Assembly: GCF_031844705.1 (NCBI RefSeq)
Contig: NZ_CP134609.1
Location: forward strand, 1-64,000
Length of the DNA stretch: 64,000 nt
Source of the DNA: Streptomyces sp. ITFR-16
GTDB lineage: Bacteria > Actinomycetota > Actinomycetes > Streptomycetales > Streptomycetaceae
Direction of reading: 5' to 3'
Shown: positions 34,062 through 42,081 of the stretch, one piece after another
How the letters are laid out: each line of letters begins with the position of its first letter
Position numbering within the stretch: the stretch's first letter is position 1
Position numbers and translations under genes: made by a program
Notes under the pieces: model-generated
What the model was told of the DNA's origin: nothing
The model's database searches: none
The model's input: only the letters and a program-made list of their open reading frames with translations

Positions 34062-34973
34062 ATGACCAGCACACTCGCGAAGACCAGGGCGCAGAACGTC
34101 AAGCGCGCCTACAAGGTGTTCATCTTCGCTCTCAAGGCCGGCGGCACGGCCAAGACGTCCAGCACCACAGCCCTCGCCGTGCAGCTCGGCTTGCGCGGCT
34201 ACCGTGTCCTCGTCATCGACTTGGACCCGCAGTGCAACGCCACCCGGGTGCTGGGCCGTCGCGTGTTCAAGCCGGGCCAGAAGAGCCTCACTGACGTGAT
34301 GGCGGACAAGGCGCAGCTCAAGGACATCATCGTCCAAGCCCGGTACCGCACCGACCCGGACGGCGACGGGGACGACTCGTTCACCGAGATCCCAAACGTC
34401 TGGATCGCTCCCGGCGACCTCGATCACCCGGAGATCGACGACGCGGAGCGCATCCTCAACGCCGAGGACGGGAACGTCTTCTGGCTCAAGGACGGCTTGG
34501 ACGACCTGGCGGAGGAATTCGATGTCGATGTCGTACTCATCGACCCGCCCGCGACGTACGGCCGCCTGACGGTCACGGCCCTTGTGCTCCTGGACGAAGA
34601 GACCGAGGGCGCGGTGATCCCGCCGGTGCTGTGCACCTACAAGGAGGCCGACGCACTGGTCCGACTGGAGAAGAAGCTCAAGGAGATCAGCGAGCGCCGC
34701 ATGTACCAGCGGCGGGGAATCCGGCCGCAGATGAAGTACGTGATGGCTTGTGCCGCTCCCACGGCCTCGTTCGGGACCGAGGAGCACTGGGAGACGTTCA
34801 ACGAGCTCAAGGAGGAGTACGGCGACATACTGCTGCCGCCAGTGCACTGGTCCGGCGTCGCCACCAAGATCTACCGCAACGAGTGCGCAGTGCCGATCCT
34901 CTCGCCGAACTCCCGGCCGGCGCAGGACTACGCGAAGGTCGCCACGGCGCTGGGCTTTCCGCAACGCCGATAG
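34062..34973 (+). CDS. parA: ParA-type partition ATPase
   Basis: A 303-aa ParA/MinD-family ATPase. The deviant Walker A is KAGGTAKTSSTTALA near residue 28 (signature lysine before GG and KT/S). Walker A' is VLVIDLDPQCNATRVLG near residue 50 and Walker B is VDVVLIDPPATYG near residue 160. It forms ATP-dependent dimers on DNA and drives segregation with ParB. Gene order is parB then parA, the reverse of most plasmids. I chose ATG 34062 because the family match begins there (TLAKTRAQNVKRAYKVFIFA). It is co-transcribed with parB after a 43-bp gap. Confidence 0.92.
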   Translation: MTSTLAKTRAQNVKRAYKVFIFALKAGGTAKTSSTTALAVQLGLRGYRVLVIDLDPQCNATRVLGRRVFKPGQKSLTDVMADKAQLKDIIVQARYRTDPDGDGDDSFTEIPNVWIAPGDLDHPEIDDAERILNAEDGNVFWLKDGLDDLAEEFDVDVVLIDPPATYGRLTVTALVLLDEETEGAVIPPVLCTYKEADALVRLEKKLKEISERRMYQRRGIRPQMKYVMACAAPTASFGTEEHWETFNELKEEYGDILLPPVHWSGVATKIYRNECAVPILSPNSRPAQDYAKVATALGFPQRR

Positions 34974-34977
34974 CTAC

Positions 34978-34991
34978 TTTCACGCGTGAAA
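34978..34991. other. parS-like site 4 (downstream of parA)
   Basis: TTTCACGCGTGAAA, within a longer 20-bp palindrome (TACTTTCACGCGTGAAAGTA, 34975-34994), right after the parA stop. Confidence 0.75.
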
Positions 34992-35023
34992 GTACCGACC
35001 GGCTAAGCCCAGAAACGCAAAAG

Positions 35024-35057
35024 AGGCCCGCACCTCAAACGCTTGAGGTGCGGGCCT
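35024..35057. terminator. Bidirectional terminator after parA
   Basis: A perfect 15-bp stem (aggcccgcacctcaa / ttgaggtgcgggcct) with a 4-base loop. The flank on the leftward side is T-rich in that strand's sense (TCTTTTGC). It separates parBA from the convergent 184-aa gene, whose stop lies inside the stem. Confidence 0.85.
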
Positions 35058-35589
35058 TCGTGGTGTTCGCCCAGGTCGCGGGCGCGCCTTCGTCGGGGTT
35101 GGGGGTGTCGGCGGCGGTCACCAGGGCAGCGGGGTGCCGCAGGGCGGTGATCGGGATAGCACCGGGTTCGTCGGCGGGCGCCCACAGCATCCGCCAGGTG
35201 TCATCCCACTGGCAGGCGCATCCGTGGTCGGGGTGCGGGTGCCGTAAGAAGAGGCCGTGGGTGTGGACGGCGCGCGGGATGCGGGGGATGAGCACCGAGG
35301 GGTCGTCGCCGGGGTAGAGGTGCAGGTTCCGCCAGCCGTGGACCCGGGCCATGTACGCGGCGGCGGACTCGATGACGTCGGCCCACCGGCGGTGTCCGAG
35401 GACGATGAACGCGACCGGGTAGAGGTGCTCCTCGGTGGCGTCGTCGATCCCGGTGACGTGCAGGTCGCGATGGACGATGAAGCCGTTCTCCGCGGCGTCG
35501 TCACCCGGCGTCCAGAGCTGTTCGACGGGGTGCATCGTGCCGTCGTCGCCCTCGCTGGTCTCGATCTCGTACAGGCCGGTGGCGGTCAT
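35035..35589 (-). CDS. Hypothetical 184-aa protein
   Basis: A leftward gene from ATG 35589. It has many His, Trp and Asp residues (FIVHRDLHVTGIDDATEEHL, ARVHGWRNLHLYPGDDPSVL) and a CACQWDDTWRMLW segment; soluble, alpha/beta in look. No family recognised. The C-terminal 10 residues are encoded by the terminator stem. The ATG overlaps the stop of a smaller upstream frame, suggesting a two-gene unit driven from the divergent region near 35.85 kb. Confidence 0.6.
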   Translation of the reverse strand: MTATGLYEIETSEGDDGTMHPVEQLWTPGDDAAENGFIVHRDLHVTGIDDATEEHLYPVAFIVLGHRRWADVIESAAAYMARVHGWRNLHLYPGDDPSVLIPRIPRAVHTHGLFLRHPHPDHGCACQWDDTWRMLWAPADEPGAIPITALRHPAALVTAADTPNPDEGAPATWANTTKARTSSV

Positions 35590-35750
35590 GCGCCCGCTCC
35601 GGTGCCGGTGTCGGCCGTCGTCTTGAGGACTCGCGGCAGATGGACGTGGAGGTGTTGGACGTCGGCCTGGAGGCCGCGGGCGCGGACTTCCCGGGCAAGG
35701 AGTTCGGTGAGGCCGGATGCCCTGTGCCTCCCGCCTGTTCTCTCGCCCAT
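35586..35750 (-). CDS. Small hypothetical protein (54 aa)
   Basis: Begins MGERTGGRHRASGLTELLAR at 35750. An alternative start at 35816 would add 22 residues. Short, helical and basic, and coupled by ATGA to the downstream 184-aa gene, which is the main evidence that it is translated. Confidence 0.45.
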   Translation of the reverse strand: MGERTGGRHRASGLTELLAREVRARGLQADVQHLHVHLPRVLKTTADTGTGAGA

Positions 35751-35826
35751 TGCGAGTTGTTGCTTCGAACCGGCAAAAACATGTAGCACCCAGCGTGGGG
35801 CCGGAGCGCCACCCACCTTCCATTAC

Positions 35827-35860
35827 CCTAGCAATCCAAGGGTTTCCAAGCCTTGCTAGG
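35827..35860. promoter_or_regulatory. Operator-like inverted repeat in divergent promoter region
   Basis: An 8-bp perfect inverted repeat (cctagcaa 35827-35834, ttgctagg 35853-35860) spans 34 bp and lies 27 bp before the ATG at 35888 in a comparatively AT-rich stretch. It is likely to bind a repressor controlling one or both divergent units. Confidence 0.5.
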
Positions 35861-35887
35861 AGATTCCGGGGTAGCTAACCTGACGGC

Positions 35888-36379
35888 ATGACAGACACCG
35901 CGACCACCAACCGCTGCCACTGCGGCTGCCAGACCGCCATCGGCTACGGACGCACCTTCGCCGCCGGTCATGACAAGATCGCCGAAGCCGCCTACCTCGC
36001 CGTCCACCACAACAGCTCCGTCGCCGAACTCCTCAAGAGCCAGGGCTACGGCCCCGACAACCCCGTCACCGACGCAGCCGTCGAAGCGGGCGCCTGGAAG
36101 AAGTGCGACCACTGCGACTACAAGGGCGCCCCTGAAAGCATCCGCAACCACATGGCCAAGGTGCAGAAGGCTGAGAACACCCAGCGAGAGTCCCTGGAGA
36201 AGTCCGTTCGCGCGCTCGGCGGAACCTGGGACCCGAGCCGCGGAATGCAGACCCTGCGAGACGCCGGTTACCACCCCTCCGAGAAGTACATCCGAGAGGT
36301 GTACCGACGACTGGCGGACAGTGGCCTGCTGGAGAAGGTGGATGAGCACCGTGCCATCTACTTCGTCATCGAGAAGTAG
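35888..36379 (+). CDS. Hypothetical zinc-ribbon-like plasmid protein
   Basis: A 163-aa protein. The N-terminus carries a CHCGC motif followed by YGRTFAAGHDKIAEAAY. A second Cys pair (KKCDHCDYKGAPESIRNH) around residue 78 looks like a zinc finger. The C-terminal 60 residues form a predicted winged helix-like segment (AGYHPSEKYIREVYRRLADS). Similar Cys-rich N-termini occur in actinobacterial plasmid proteins of unknown role. It is probably nucleic-acid binding, as inferred from the fingers. Confidence 0.6.
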   Translation: MTDTATTNRCHCGCQTAIGYGRTFAAGHDKIAEAAYLAVHHNSSVAELLKSQGYGPDNPVTDAAVEAGAWKKCDHCDYKGAPESIRNHMAKVQKAENTQRESLEKSVRALGGTWDPSRGMQTLRDAGYHPSEKYIREVYRRLADSGLLEKVDEHRAIYFVIEK

Positions 36380-36403
36380 GGCCGGCAAGTGAGCCCTGCG
36401 CTC

Positions 36404-36511
36404 GTGAAGATCGGGCCAGAGGACGTGTCACCTGGCCCGATCTTCACGGCCCGGTACTCCCGAAGCTTCTGCCAGATGCCATTGGCACCTGGCAGCTTCG
36501 GGAGTACCGGG
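36404..36511. terminator. Two strong tandem hairpins
   Basis: Hairpin 1 has a perfect 16-bp stem (36404-36419 with 36432-36447). Hairpin 2 pairs 36450-36475 with 36489-36511 over 23 bp with one 3-base bulge. They separate the convergent zinc-ribbon and HNH genes and should stop transcription both ways. Confidence 0.8.
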
Positions 36512-36552
36512 CTGTGAAGGGGTCCAGCCACGGTGAGGTCAGAAGCCGCCGC

Positions 36553-37365
36553 TCAGCTTGGCCGTGCCCCGGTCTCATCCGGAAGGCAGGCGTACGCCTC
36601 CCACTCCTGCCCGGCCAGGACGTCGCGCAGCGGCGGCCACGTGGCCTTCCCCCACCTCGGGTGCACCGTCACCGACTCGGGGAGATCCGGCGGGACCTGG
36701 TACATGGGAACGCCCTCCCCGACCCGGATCATCTTCGCGACGAACGCGCCAATCTTGAGCACCGCCTGGTAGCTGTGCCCTGTACCGCCGGGGTCTATCC
36801 GGCTGTGCATGTTCCTGCCGTGGTCCATCCGCTCGAAGACGGTGCGGTAGAACGGCTCGCTGAGACCGTGAGCCGACTGGTAGCGGGACAGGGCCATGAC
36901 CATCCGGGGTCCCAACGCCCTATCCCGGTACAGAGACCGAGCATCTTCGAGCCCGATGACTTCCAGCGGAGGCCGCTTGCCGCCGTAGTGCGTGTCGAAG
37001 TAGATGACCATCAACTTCATCGCCGACCACAGCGCCACCGTCTTCTGACGCTCGGGGGTCAGGACAACGGGAAGGCCCTTGATCATCCGAACCAGGGGCT
37101 CGCGCACGGCCTTCTCAAGCCCGGACATCCACCCGTTGTTGCAGTCTCCGCAGACCACGCGTGCCTGATTGGTGAAGGGGCCGGTCCGCTCCCGGCCGCC
37201 CGCGATCCGCTCCTTGGGCCCGTTGCCCGAGGGGCTGTCGTACTCGGACTCACTCCCCGAGTAGACCGGTGCCTGGGCCAGTTCCGGGAACTCCTTGCTC
37301 ATCCACCGGGCGAGAGTGTGTTCCTTCGTCATCTTCCGGTTCTCGCCACAGAATAAACAGTCCAT
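36553..37365 (-). CDS. HNH-endonuclease-like protein
   Basis: A 270-aa protein from ATG 37365. It starts MDCLFCGENRKMTKEHTLAR (CxxC then a KEH motif) and has a second Cys pair at VVCGDCNNGWM, the layout of a zinc-stabilised HNH nuclease fold in which the CNNGWM asparagines and KEH histidine would be catalytic. The remaining 180 residues are unrelated to known domains by eye (WSAMKLMVIYFDTHYGGKRP). The frame continues upstream to 37548 but that part is not protein-like. It could be a homing, restriction or defence nuclease; the role is inferred. An 11-bp inverted repeat (gccaaggtgag 37390, ctcaccttggc 37490) sits upstream. Confidence 0.65.
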   Translation of the reverse strand: MDCLFCGENRKMTKEHTLARWMSKEFPELAQAPVYSGSESEYDSPSGNGPKERIAGGRERTGPFTNQARVVCGDCNNGWMSGLEKAVREPLVRMIKGLPVVLTPERQKTVALWSAMKLMVIYFDTHYGGKRPPLEVIGLEDARSLYRDRALGPRMVMALSRYQSAHGLSEPFYRTVFERMDHGRNMHSRIDPGGTGHSYQAVLKIGAFVAKMIRVGEGVPMYQVPPDLPESVTVHPRWGKATWPPLRDVLAGQEWEAYACLPDETGARPS

Positions 37366-37528
37366 GGCGGGCACCCTAGGCGGGGCGCGGCCAAGGTGAG
37401 ACTCAAAGCCGGATATTCGCAATTGCTGCGGCGCTGCCAGCGCGAGCAGGAAAGACAGCGCGGGAGATCCACTCACGGCGACTTCTGACCTCACCTTGGC
37501 TGAACCCGGTGATGGGTTGTTGCCGGGC

Positions 37529-37792
37529 TTATGTGTGGGCGAGTTCATCCAGCAGCGCGTCGAGGAACTCCGGGTCGCCCTCCTCGTGGAGGCCGATCTG
37601 TGCGCAAGTCATGCCAGCGGCGTGCAGGCGGTTGCGGGTGGTGGCGTGTCCGGGGTGGAGACGTTGAAGGTGTTGTGCGTGCGGGGTGGCTTCCTCGGTG
37701 CGGTCGAGGAGCGCAGCGAGCTGACCGGTTGTGAGGTGGGTGTGGCCGGTGGCGGCGAGGGCGCGTTGTACGGCCCGGTCGTAGGCGTTCAT
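37529..37792 (-). CDS. Hypothetical 87-aa protein
   Basis: Starts MNAYDRAVQRALAATGHTHL; helical and soluble, with an LTTGQLAALLDRTEEATPHA helix-turn-helix-like stretch. No family recognised. It lies between the HNH-like gene and the recombinase module. Confidence 0.5.
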   Translation of the reverse strand: MNAYDRAVQRALAATGHTHLTTGQLAALLDRTEEATPHAQHLQRLHPGHATTRNRLHAAGMTCAQIGLHEEGDPEFLDALLDELAHT

Positions 37793-37872
37793 GGGCGTCT
37801 ACCGTAGCTGGGAACGGTCCGACCCGGGCGAGGACCGTCAAGCGATCACCGTTCACCTGCCATTCCCGCGCG

Positions 37873-38280
37873 TCAGGTCATGCTGGTGGGGAGGCTCCGG
37901 ACGGGACTGCGCTGGGTGTTGTTGTCGGTGCGCCGGTCCAGCTCGGTTCGGAGTTCGTGGATGACCTGGGCATAGACGGCGACGCGCTCACGAAGCCGGC
38001 CGTTGTCCTCCCTCAGGGCCTGGGCGGCGGCTTCGGCGTCGATGGCGCGGGCGTGCAGGTGCTGGAACGCGGGCGGGATGCCGTTCGCCTCGGACTTTCG
38101 CCGGGCGAAGTCTTCTTTCAGGTCGGCGTGCTTGTGGGTGAGGACCCAGCGCTTGACGCCGGCCTCGGCGGCGAGTTGCAGCGTGGTGAGCGCCCCAGTA
38201 GACCGGGTTGGACGGCCGTCGAGGAGCCGCTGGATCGCTGCTGTGATGGCGTCGCGTTCGGCGTCGCGGTCAGTGGCCAC
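37873..38280 (-). CDS. TnpC-like accessory protein (DUF6262-like)
   Basis: A 135-aa helical protein. The N-terminal part looks like a small helix-turn-helix (TTLQLAAEAGVKRWVLTHKH), followed by a long coiled coil (AEAAAQALREDNGRLRERVA, VYAQVIHELRTEL). This matches the short third protein (TnpC, DUF6262 type) encoded after two tyrosine recombinases in Tn554-like elements, where it assists orientation and frequency of transposition. Its start overlaps the recombinase gene by 11 bp, consistent with a three-gene operon. Confidence 0.75.
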   Translation of the reverse strand: MATDRDAERDAITAAIQRLLDGRPTRSTGALTTLQLAAEAGVKRWVLTHKHADLKEDFARRKSEANGIPPAFQHLHARAIDAEAAAQALREDNGRLRERVAVYAQVIHELRTELDRRTDNNTQRSPVRSLPTSMT

Positions 38281-40435
38281 CGTGGGGTCCTCCGGTGCGA
38301 TCGTGGGCGGTGACGATGCGTTCTAGTCGGTCGAGTTCGTGCTGTTCGCGGGCATGTCGGAAGGCCGGGGCCAGCGGGTCGTCGACGAGCGGTCGTAGCC
38401 GCTCGATCTGGACGAGGACCTGTTCGATGTCGCGATCGGTCCGCGCGATGTTGACGCAGTTCGGGCGGCAGTCGTCGAGGTCGGGGGTGCGGCGGGTGCC
38501 GTCCTCCTCGCTGCGCAGGCGGCAGGCCGCTCGTTTGGGGTCCAGGACGCAGGTCATGCCCTTGCCGGGGAAGATCTGCAAGTCGGGGTTGGCAAGCATG
38601 GTGGTGGCGTGCCGCTTGGTGCGCAGGACTCGGCCGGCGAAGCGAGTGGCGGCTTGGACACGGTGCCGGTAGATCTCGGCTGCTGGGCCGCTGACCTGCT
38701 CGCCTCCACGTAGGCGCTCGTGTGCGTCGGCGAGGGTGTCCAGCCGGGCCAGCCAGTCTTCGAACGCGAGGTCGTCGGGGAAGCCGGAGGCGTAGCTTCC
38801 GGCGTAGCCGAGGGTCATCTGAACGCGGAGGTGTCCGTATTGGATGGCGGCGGCGACCAGGCCCCGTGGCCGGCGGACGATGAACCAGGCCAGGGTGCGG
38901 CGCAGGCGAGCGGAGTAGATGACCGGGTGGACCGGATCGGGCGGGATGCGGTCACTGCGGCCATGCTCGGTGCAGTAGGTCTCGACCCAGGCCAGGAATT
39001 CGGCGATGTCGTGGTTGATTCGGGTCTCCGACCGGGAGCCTCCGACGCGGCTGCGCAGGATGGTCGCGCCATCGCGGCCGTCGGTGAACAACGTCGCCGG
39101 GAACAGCCAGGTGCTCGTGTGGAGCCGTTCCAGGACGGCGACGGCGGTGGCGACGGCCTCGGTGACAACCCACGGATCGGCCCGGATCTCACCCTCGGGC
39201 ATCTTGTCGCCGGCAGCGTCGCGGACACCTTTCCAGTGTCTGCCGCGCAGGAGGACCAGGCCGTGGGAGTGGTCTCGTTCGACGCAGCCGCGTTTCAGAC
39301 TGAGGGCTTCACCTGACCGCATCCCCGACAGGTAGCTGATCACGATGAAGCAGGCCGTACTCAGATGCCGGGCCAGGAACCCGGCCTCGGTGTATTCGAT
39401 GGCCCCGTCGTGCCAAGGCCGGCCGTCCAACCGCCCGGTGACCGGCGCGTCCAGCGGCGTGCCCTCGATGACGGGCAGCCCCATCTCGGCGAAAACGGCG
39501 CGGTTGCTGGGGTTGTCCAGCGCGCCGCGTGCCGTGTCGAGCACCTTTCCCAGATGCGAGAGGTTGACCCGGAGCGTGCCGTCGTTGTCCCGGATGCCGG
39601 GAAGCGGACGTCCCCGCTCGCGGTAGTCACTCAGCAGGACGCGCAGGTCGTCGGTCAGCGCGCCCTTCGGGCGCCGCGGTGGGGGAATGGCCCGGCCCCA
39701 GCGGCTGCGGCCGCTGCGCTCGCTGAGGACGAGGTGTTCGCTGAATGCTGCAGTAATGTCCTCGGCGAAGGTCTCCACGAACCGCAGGGACCAGGCCAGC
39801 AGCGCCGACATCGTCTCGGGGTGGATGCGGGGGGTGCGGTTCTCTTCGCGGATGGCGCGCCGCTGCTGGAGGATGTCCTGGATGCGCTCGCCGCGCCAGG
39901 GCGGTGTTTGCGGCAGCCGGTCGGCCTCGGGCAGCAGGTCCCGGTAGGACCACACCCGGTTCACGATCGAGAGCCGGTCTTCGCGCTGGCCATGGCTGGT
40001 CTCGGTTGCTTTGACGTGGGCGGCGTAGTCATCGAGGTCTGCCAGCGACACCTCGCCGAAGCATGTCCGGCCGCGTCCGTGGAGCCAGTCGGTGAACAGC
40101 CGGAGGCTGCGGAACATGCAGGTGATGGTGGTGATCGCCAACGTGCGCGGACGGAAGTAGAAGGTGGAGACGCCGGCGCTGGTGTGGTTGAGCAGCAACC
40201 ACGTGAGCGTCTTGACCGTGTGCAGGAACGGTGCGGCGATGGGGCTGAAGTCGATAGAGAACGCGGTGGTGTGGCCCTCGAACACGGCGGGCGAAAGGCG
40301 CCAGCGCTGGTCGGCGAAGACCGACAGGGTGCTGGGGTCGGTCCCGGGGCGCAACGGTCGGTTGAGCAGCACGAGTGTGTCCGGCTCGGGCAGTGCAGGC
40401 GCAGATGGGACCGGGGCGGTGTCCGGGATGATCAT
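38270..40435 (-). CDS. Large tyrosine recombinase (TnpB-like)
   Basis: A 721-aa site-specific recombinase. An N-terminal SAM-like domain (LTWLLLNHTSAGVSTFYFRP region) precedes a catalytic domain with the first Arg in YLSGMRSGEALSLKRG near residue 370, a second Arg box RLRRTLAWFIVRR near residue 520, and YGHLRVQMTLGYAGSY, whose Tyr is the likely nucleophile, near residue 545. A Cys/His-rich C-terminal region follows (MTCVLDPKRAACR, DCRPNCVNIAR), common in Tn554-type TnpB-like integrases. It overlaps both neighbours. It should excise and insert the element at a specific site, but partner A is truncated. Confidence 0.85.
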   Translation of the reverse strand: MIIPDTAPVPSAPALPEPDTLVLLNRPLRPGTDPSTLSVFADQRWRLSPAVFEGHTTAFSIDFSPIAAPFLHTVKTLTWLLLNHTSAGVSTFYFRPRTLAITTITCMFRSLRLFTDWLHGRGRTCFGEVSLADLDDYAAHVKATETSHGQREDRLSIVNRVWSYRDLLPEADRLPQTPPWRGERIQDILQQRRAIREENRTPRIHPETMSALLAWSLRFVETFAEDITAAFSEHLVLSERSGRSRWGRAIPPPRRPKGALTDDLRVLLSDYRERGRPLPGIRDNDGTLRVNLSHLGKVLDTARGALDNPSNRAVFAEMGLPVIEGTPLDAPVTGRLDGRPWHDGAIEYTEAGFLARHLSTACFIVISYLSGMRSGEALSLKRGCVERDHSHGLVLLRGRHWKGVRDAAGDKMPEGEIRADPWVVTEAVATAVAVLERLHTSTWLFPATLFTDGRDGATILRSRVGGSRSETRINHDIAEFLAWVETYCTEHGRSDRIPPDPVHPVIYSARLRRTLAWFIVRRPRGLVAAAIQYGHLRVQMTLGYAGSYASGFPDDLAFEDWLARLDTLADAHERLRGGEQVSGPAAEIYRHRVQAATRFAGRVLRTKRHATTMLANPDLQIFPGKGMTCVLDPKRAACRLRSEEDGTRRTPDLDDCRPNCVNIARTDRDIEQVLVQIERLRPLVDDPLAPAFRHAREQHELDRLERIVTAHDRTGGPHGGH

Positions 40436-41651
40436 GTCAGGTCGAGTCCTCGGGTCAGGAACCGCTCGACCAGGGCGCGCTGCTCGGCGGTGATCTCGGT
40501 GCGGGTCATGGCGATCGTCGCCGTGGGGAAGCTGGCGAGCAGGTCGGCCAGTTGCGCGACGGGCCCGGCGAACCGTTCGGCCCAGCGCAGAGGTGTCATC
40601 TCTCGCCTGCGGGCCTTTAGTCCGTCCTGGACGGCGATCAGCACCGGCAGGTGCGCCGGAGTCGCGCGGGCGCAGGGGCAGGACAGGCAGAGCAGGAACG
40701 AGGCCCGGCAGGGCTCACCCGCCGGGCTGTGTGGGCTGGCCAGATGGTCGGTGCAGCCTCCCAGCACGGTGTCCAGTTCCCCGGCCAACAGCTTCTTCAG
40801 AGTGGCCGTCTCCAGGCCGTGGCGCCTGGCGACCGCCTCGGGCCTCTGCCGGGCCTCGGCGACGTCGGCGGCCGTCAGCACCCGCATGACCTGCGCGGCC
40901 CTCGCGCCAGCCAGCTGCTCCTCCAGCACGTCGGCGACGACCTTCTGGTACTCGGCAAGGTTGCCGCGGTTGCGGGCCAGATACTCGTTCGCCAGCGTCC
41001 GTTCGGTGTGGGCGACCGGCTGCTGGTGGCGTTCCAGCCAGCTCATCCGCAGCCGTCGGCTGTCGACCACCAGCGGAATCGGAAGACCGCCCTCGTCCAA
41101 GGCGTCGGCGCTCAGGTTCGCGCCACGGCTCCAGCTGGCCAGGATCGCGTTGGGCAGGCCTGTGCGGAATCCGCGGGCCTTCTCCACGCCCTGGGAGCAG
41201 AAGAAGACCAGGAGCTGGTCCGTTCCGAGGTGCGCCCGTGCCGGGCCGGCCAGATCGACCAGCAGCGCGTAGACCCCGAACGGGGTGTGCAGGTCGAACT
41301 GCCGGTGCGGGACGCCGGGCTCGCCGGGCCCGCTGCCGGACAACGCGGTCGGCATGTGTGCGCGGTCCCGGCCGCGGCGCGGCTTGACCAGGTCCACCAC
41401 CCCAGTCGCGGTGGTCCCGGTGTGCCCGTCGGCGCGGTGGTGCGTCGCCGTGGCTGTGGAGATCGTGCTGTAGTTCTGCCCGGTCAGGCAGAGCAGCAGC
41501 ACGCCGGCCGCGCCGATGTCGGAGAAGGTCAGGTGCAGGTCCGCCATCAGCCGGCCCGCCCCGAACGGACGGACGCAGATGTCGGGCTGCCGGCCCCAGC
41601 GGGTGTCCCTGCGCGGGACGTCGCCGTGCCGCTCCACGTAATCCAGCAGCT
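40432..41651 (-). pseudogene. Recombinase-module first protein (TnpA-like), 5' end replaced by IS3
   Basis: About 406 residues remain, from LLDYVERHGDVPRRDTRWGR to the C-terminal TRTEITAEQRALVERFLTRG. A recombinase-like segment is visible (RRLRMSWLERHQQPVAHTER), along with a late Cys-rich stretch (CRASFLLCLSCPCARA). The annotated reading frame continues to 41703, but those residues come from the inverted repeat of the IS3 element, so the true N-terminus is gone. The stop overlaps the TnpB-like start by 4 bases. By position it corresponds to TnpA of Tn554-like trios; its own tyrosine-recombinase signature is less clear. Confidence 0.65.
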
Positions 41652-41701
41652 TGAACCGCCCCGGGTTTGGTAGAGACTTGATTCCGTGAAAGGTTTGAGT
41701 C

Positions 41702-42028
41702 ATGGCACGCCCCTCCTCCTACCCCCTTGAGCTGCGCAAACGAGCGGTCCGTATGGTCGCCGAGGTCCGTGGTGACTATCCGAACGAGTCGGCCGCGTTG
41801 AGAGCGGTCGCCCAGAAACTCGGGATCGGTTCGGCCGAGACCCTGCGGAACTGGGTGAAGCGGGACGAGACCGACTCCGGTCAGCGGCCGGGGACGACCA
41901 CGGAGGAGTCCGCGCAGATCAAGGCGATGAAGAAGGAAGTCGCCGAGCTGAAACGGGCGAACGACATCCTCAAGGCTGCGGCAAGTTTCTTCGCGGCCGA
42001 GCTCGACCGGCCACACACACGCTCGTAG
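41702..42028 (+). CDS. IS3-family transposase OrfA
   Basis: A 108-aa transposase_8 protein: MARPSSYPLELRKRAVRMVA, helix-turn-helix around AVAQKLGIGSAETLRNWV, then a coiled coil (QIKAMKKEVAELKRANDILK). It ends RPHTRS just as OrfB begins in the -1 frame, the usual arrangement for programmed frameshifting in this family. Confidence 0.92.
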   Translation: MARPSSYPLELRKRAVRMVAEVRGDYPNESAALRAVAQKLGIGSAETLRNWVKRDETDSGQRPGTTTEESAQIKAMKKEVAELKRANDILKAAASFFAAELDRPHTRS

Positions 42029-42081
42029 CGTTCATCGACGAGCACCGGGACCGCTTCGGCGGTGTCGAGCCGATCTGCCGC

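Noticed and set aside
37385..37420. Leftward GGCTTTGAGTCTCACC, considered as an attL-like tRNA 3' end beside the recombinase module
   Set aside because: It does not match the T-arm consensus and no CCA or acceptor pairing is present.
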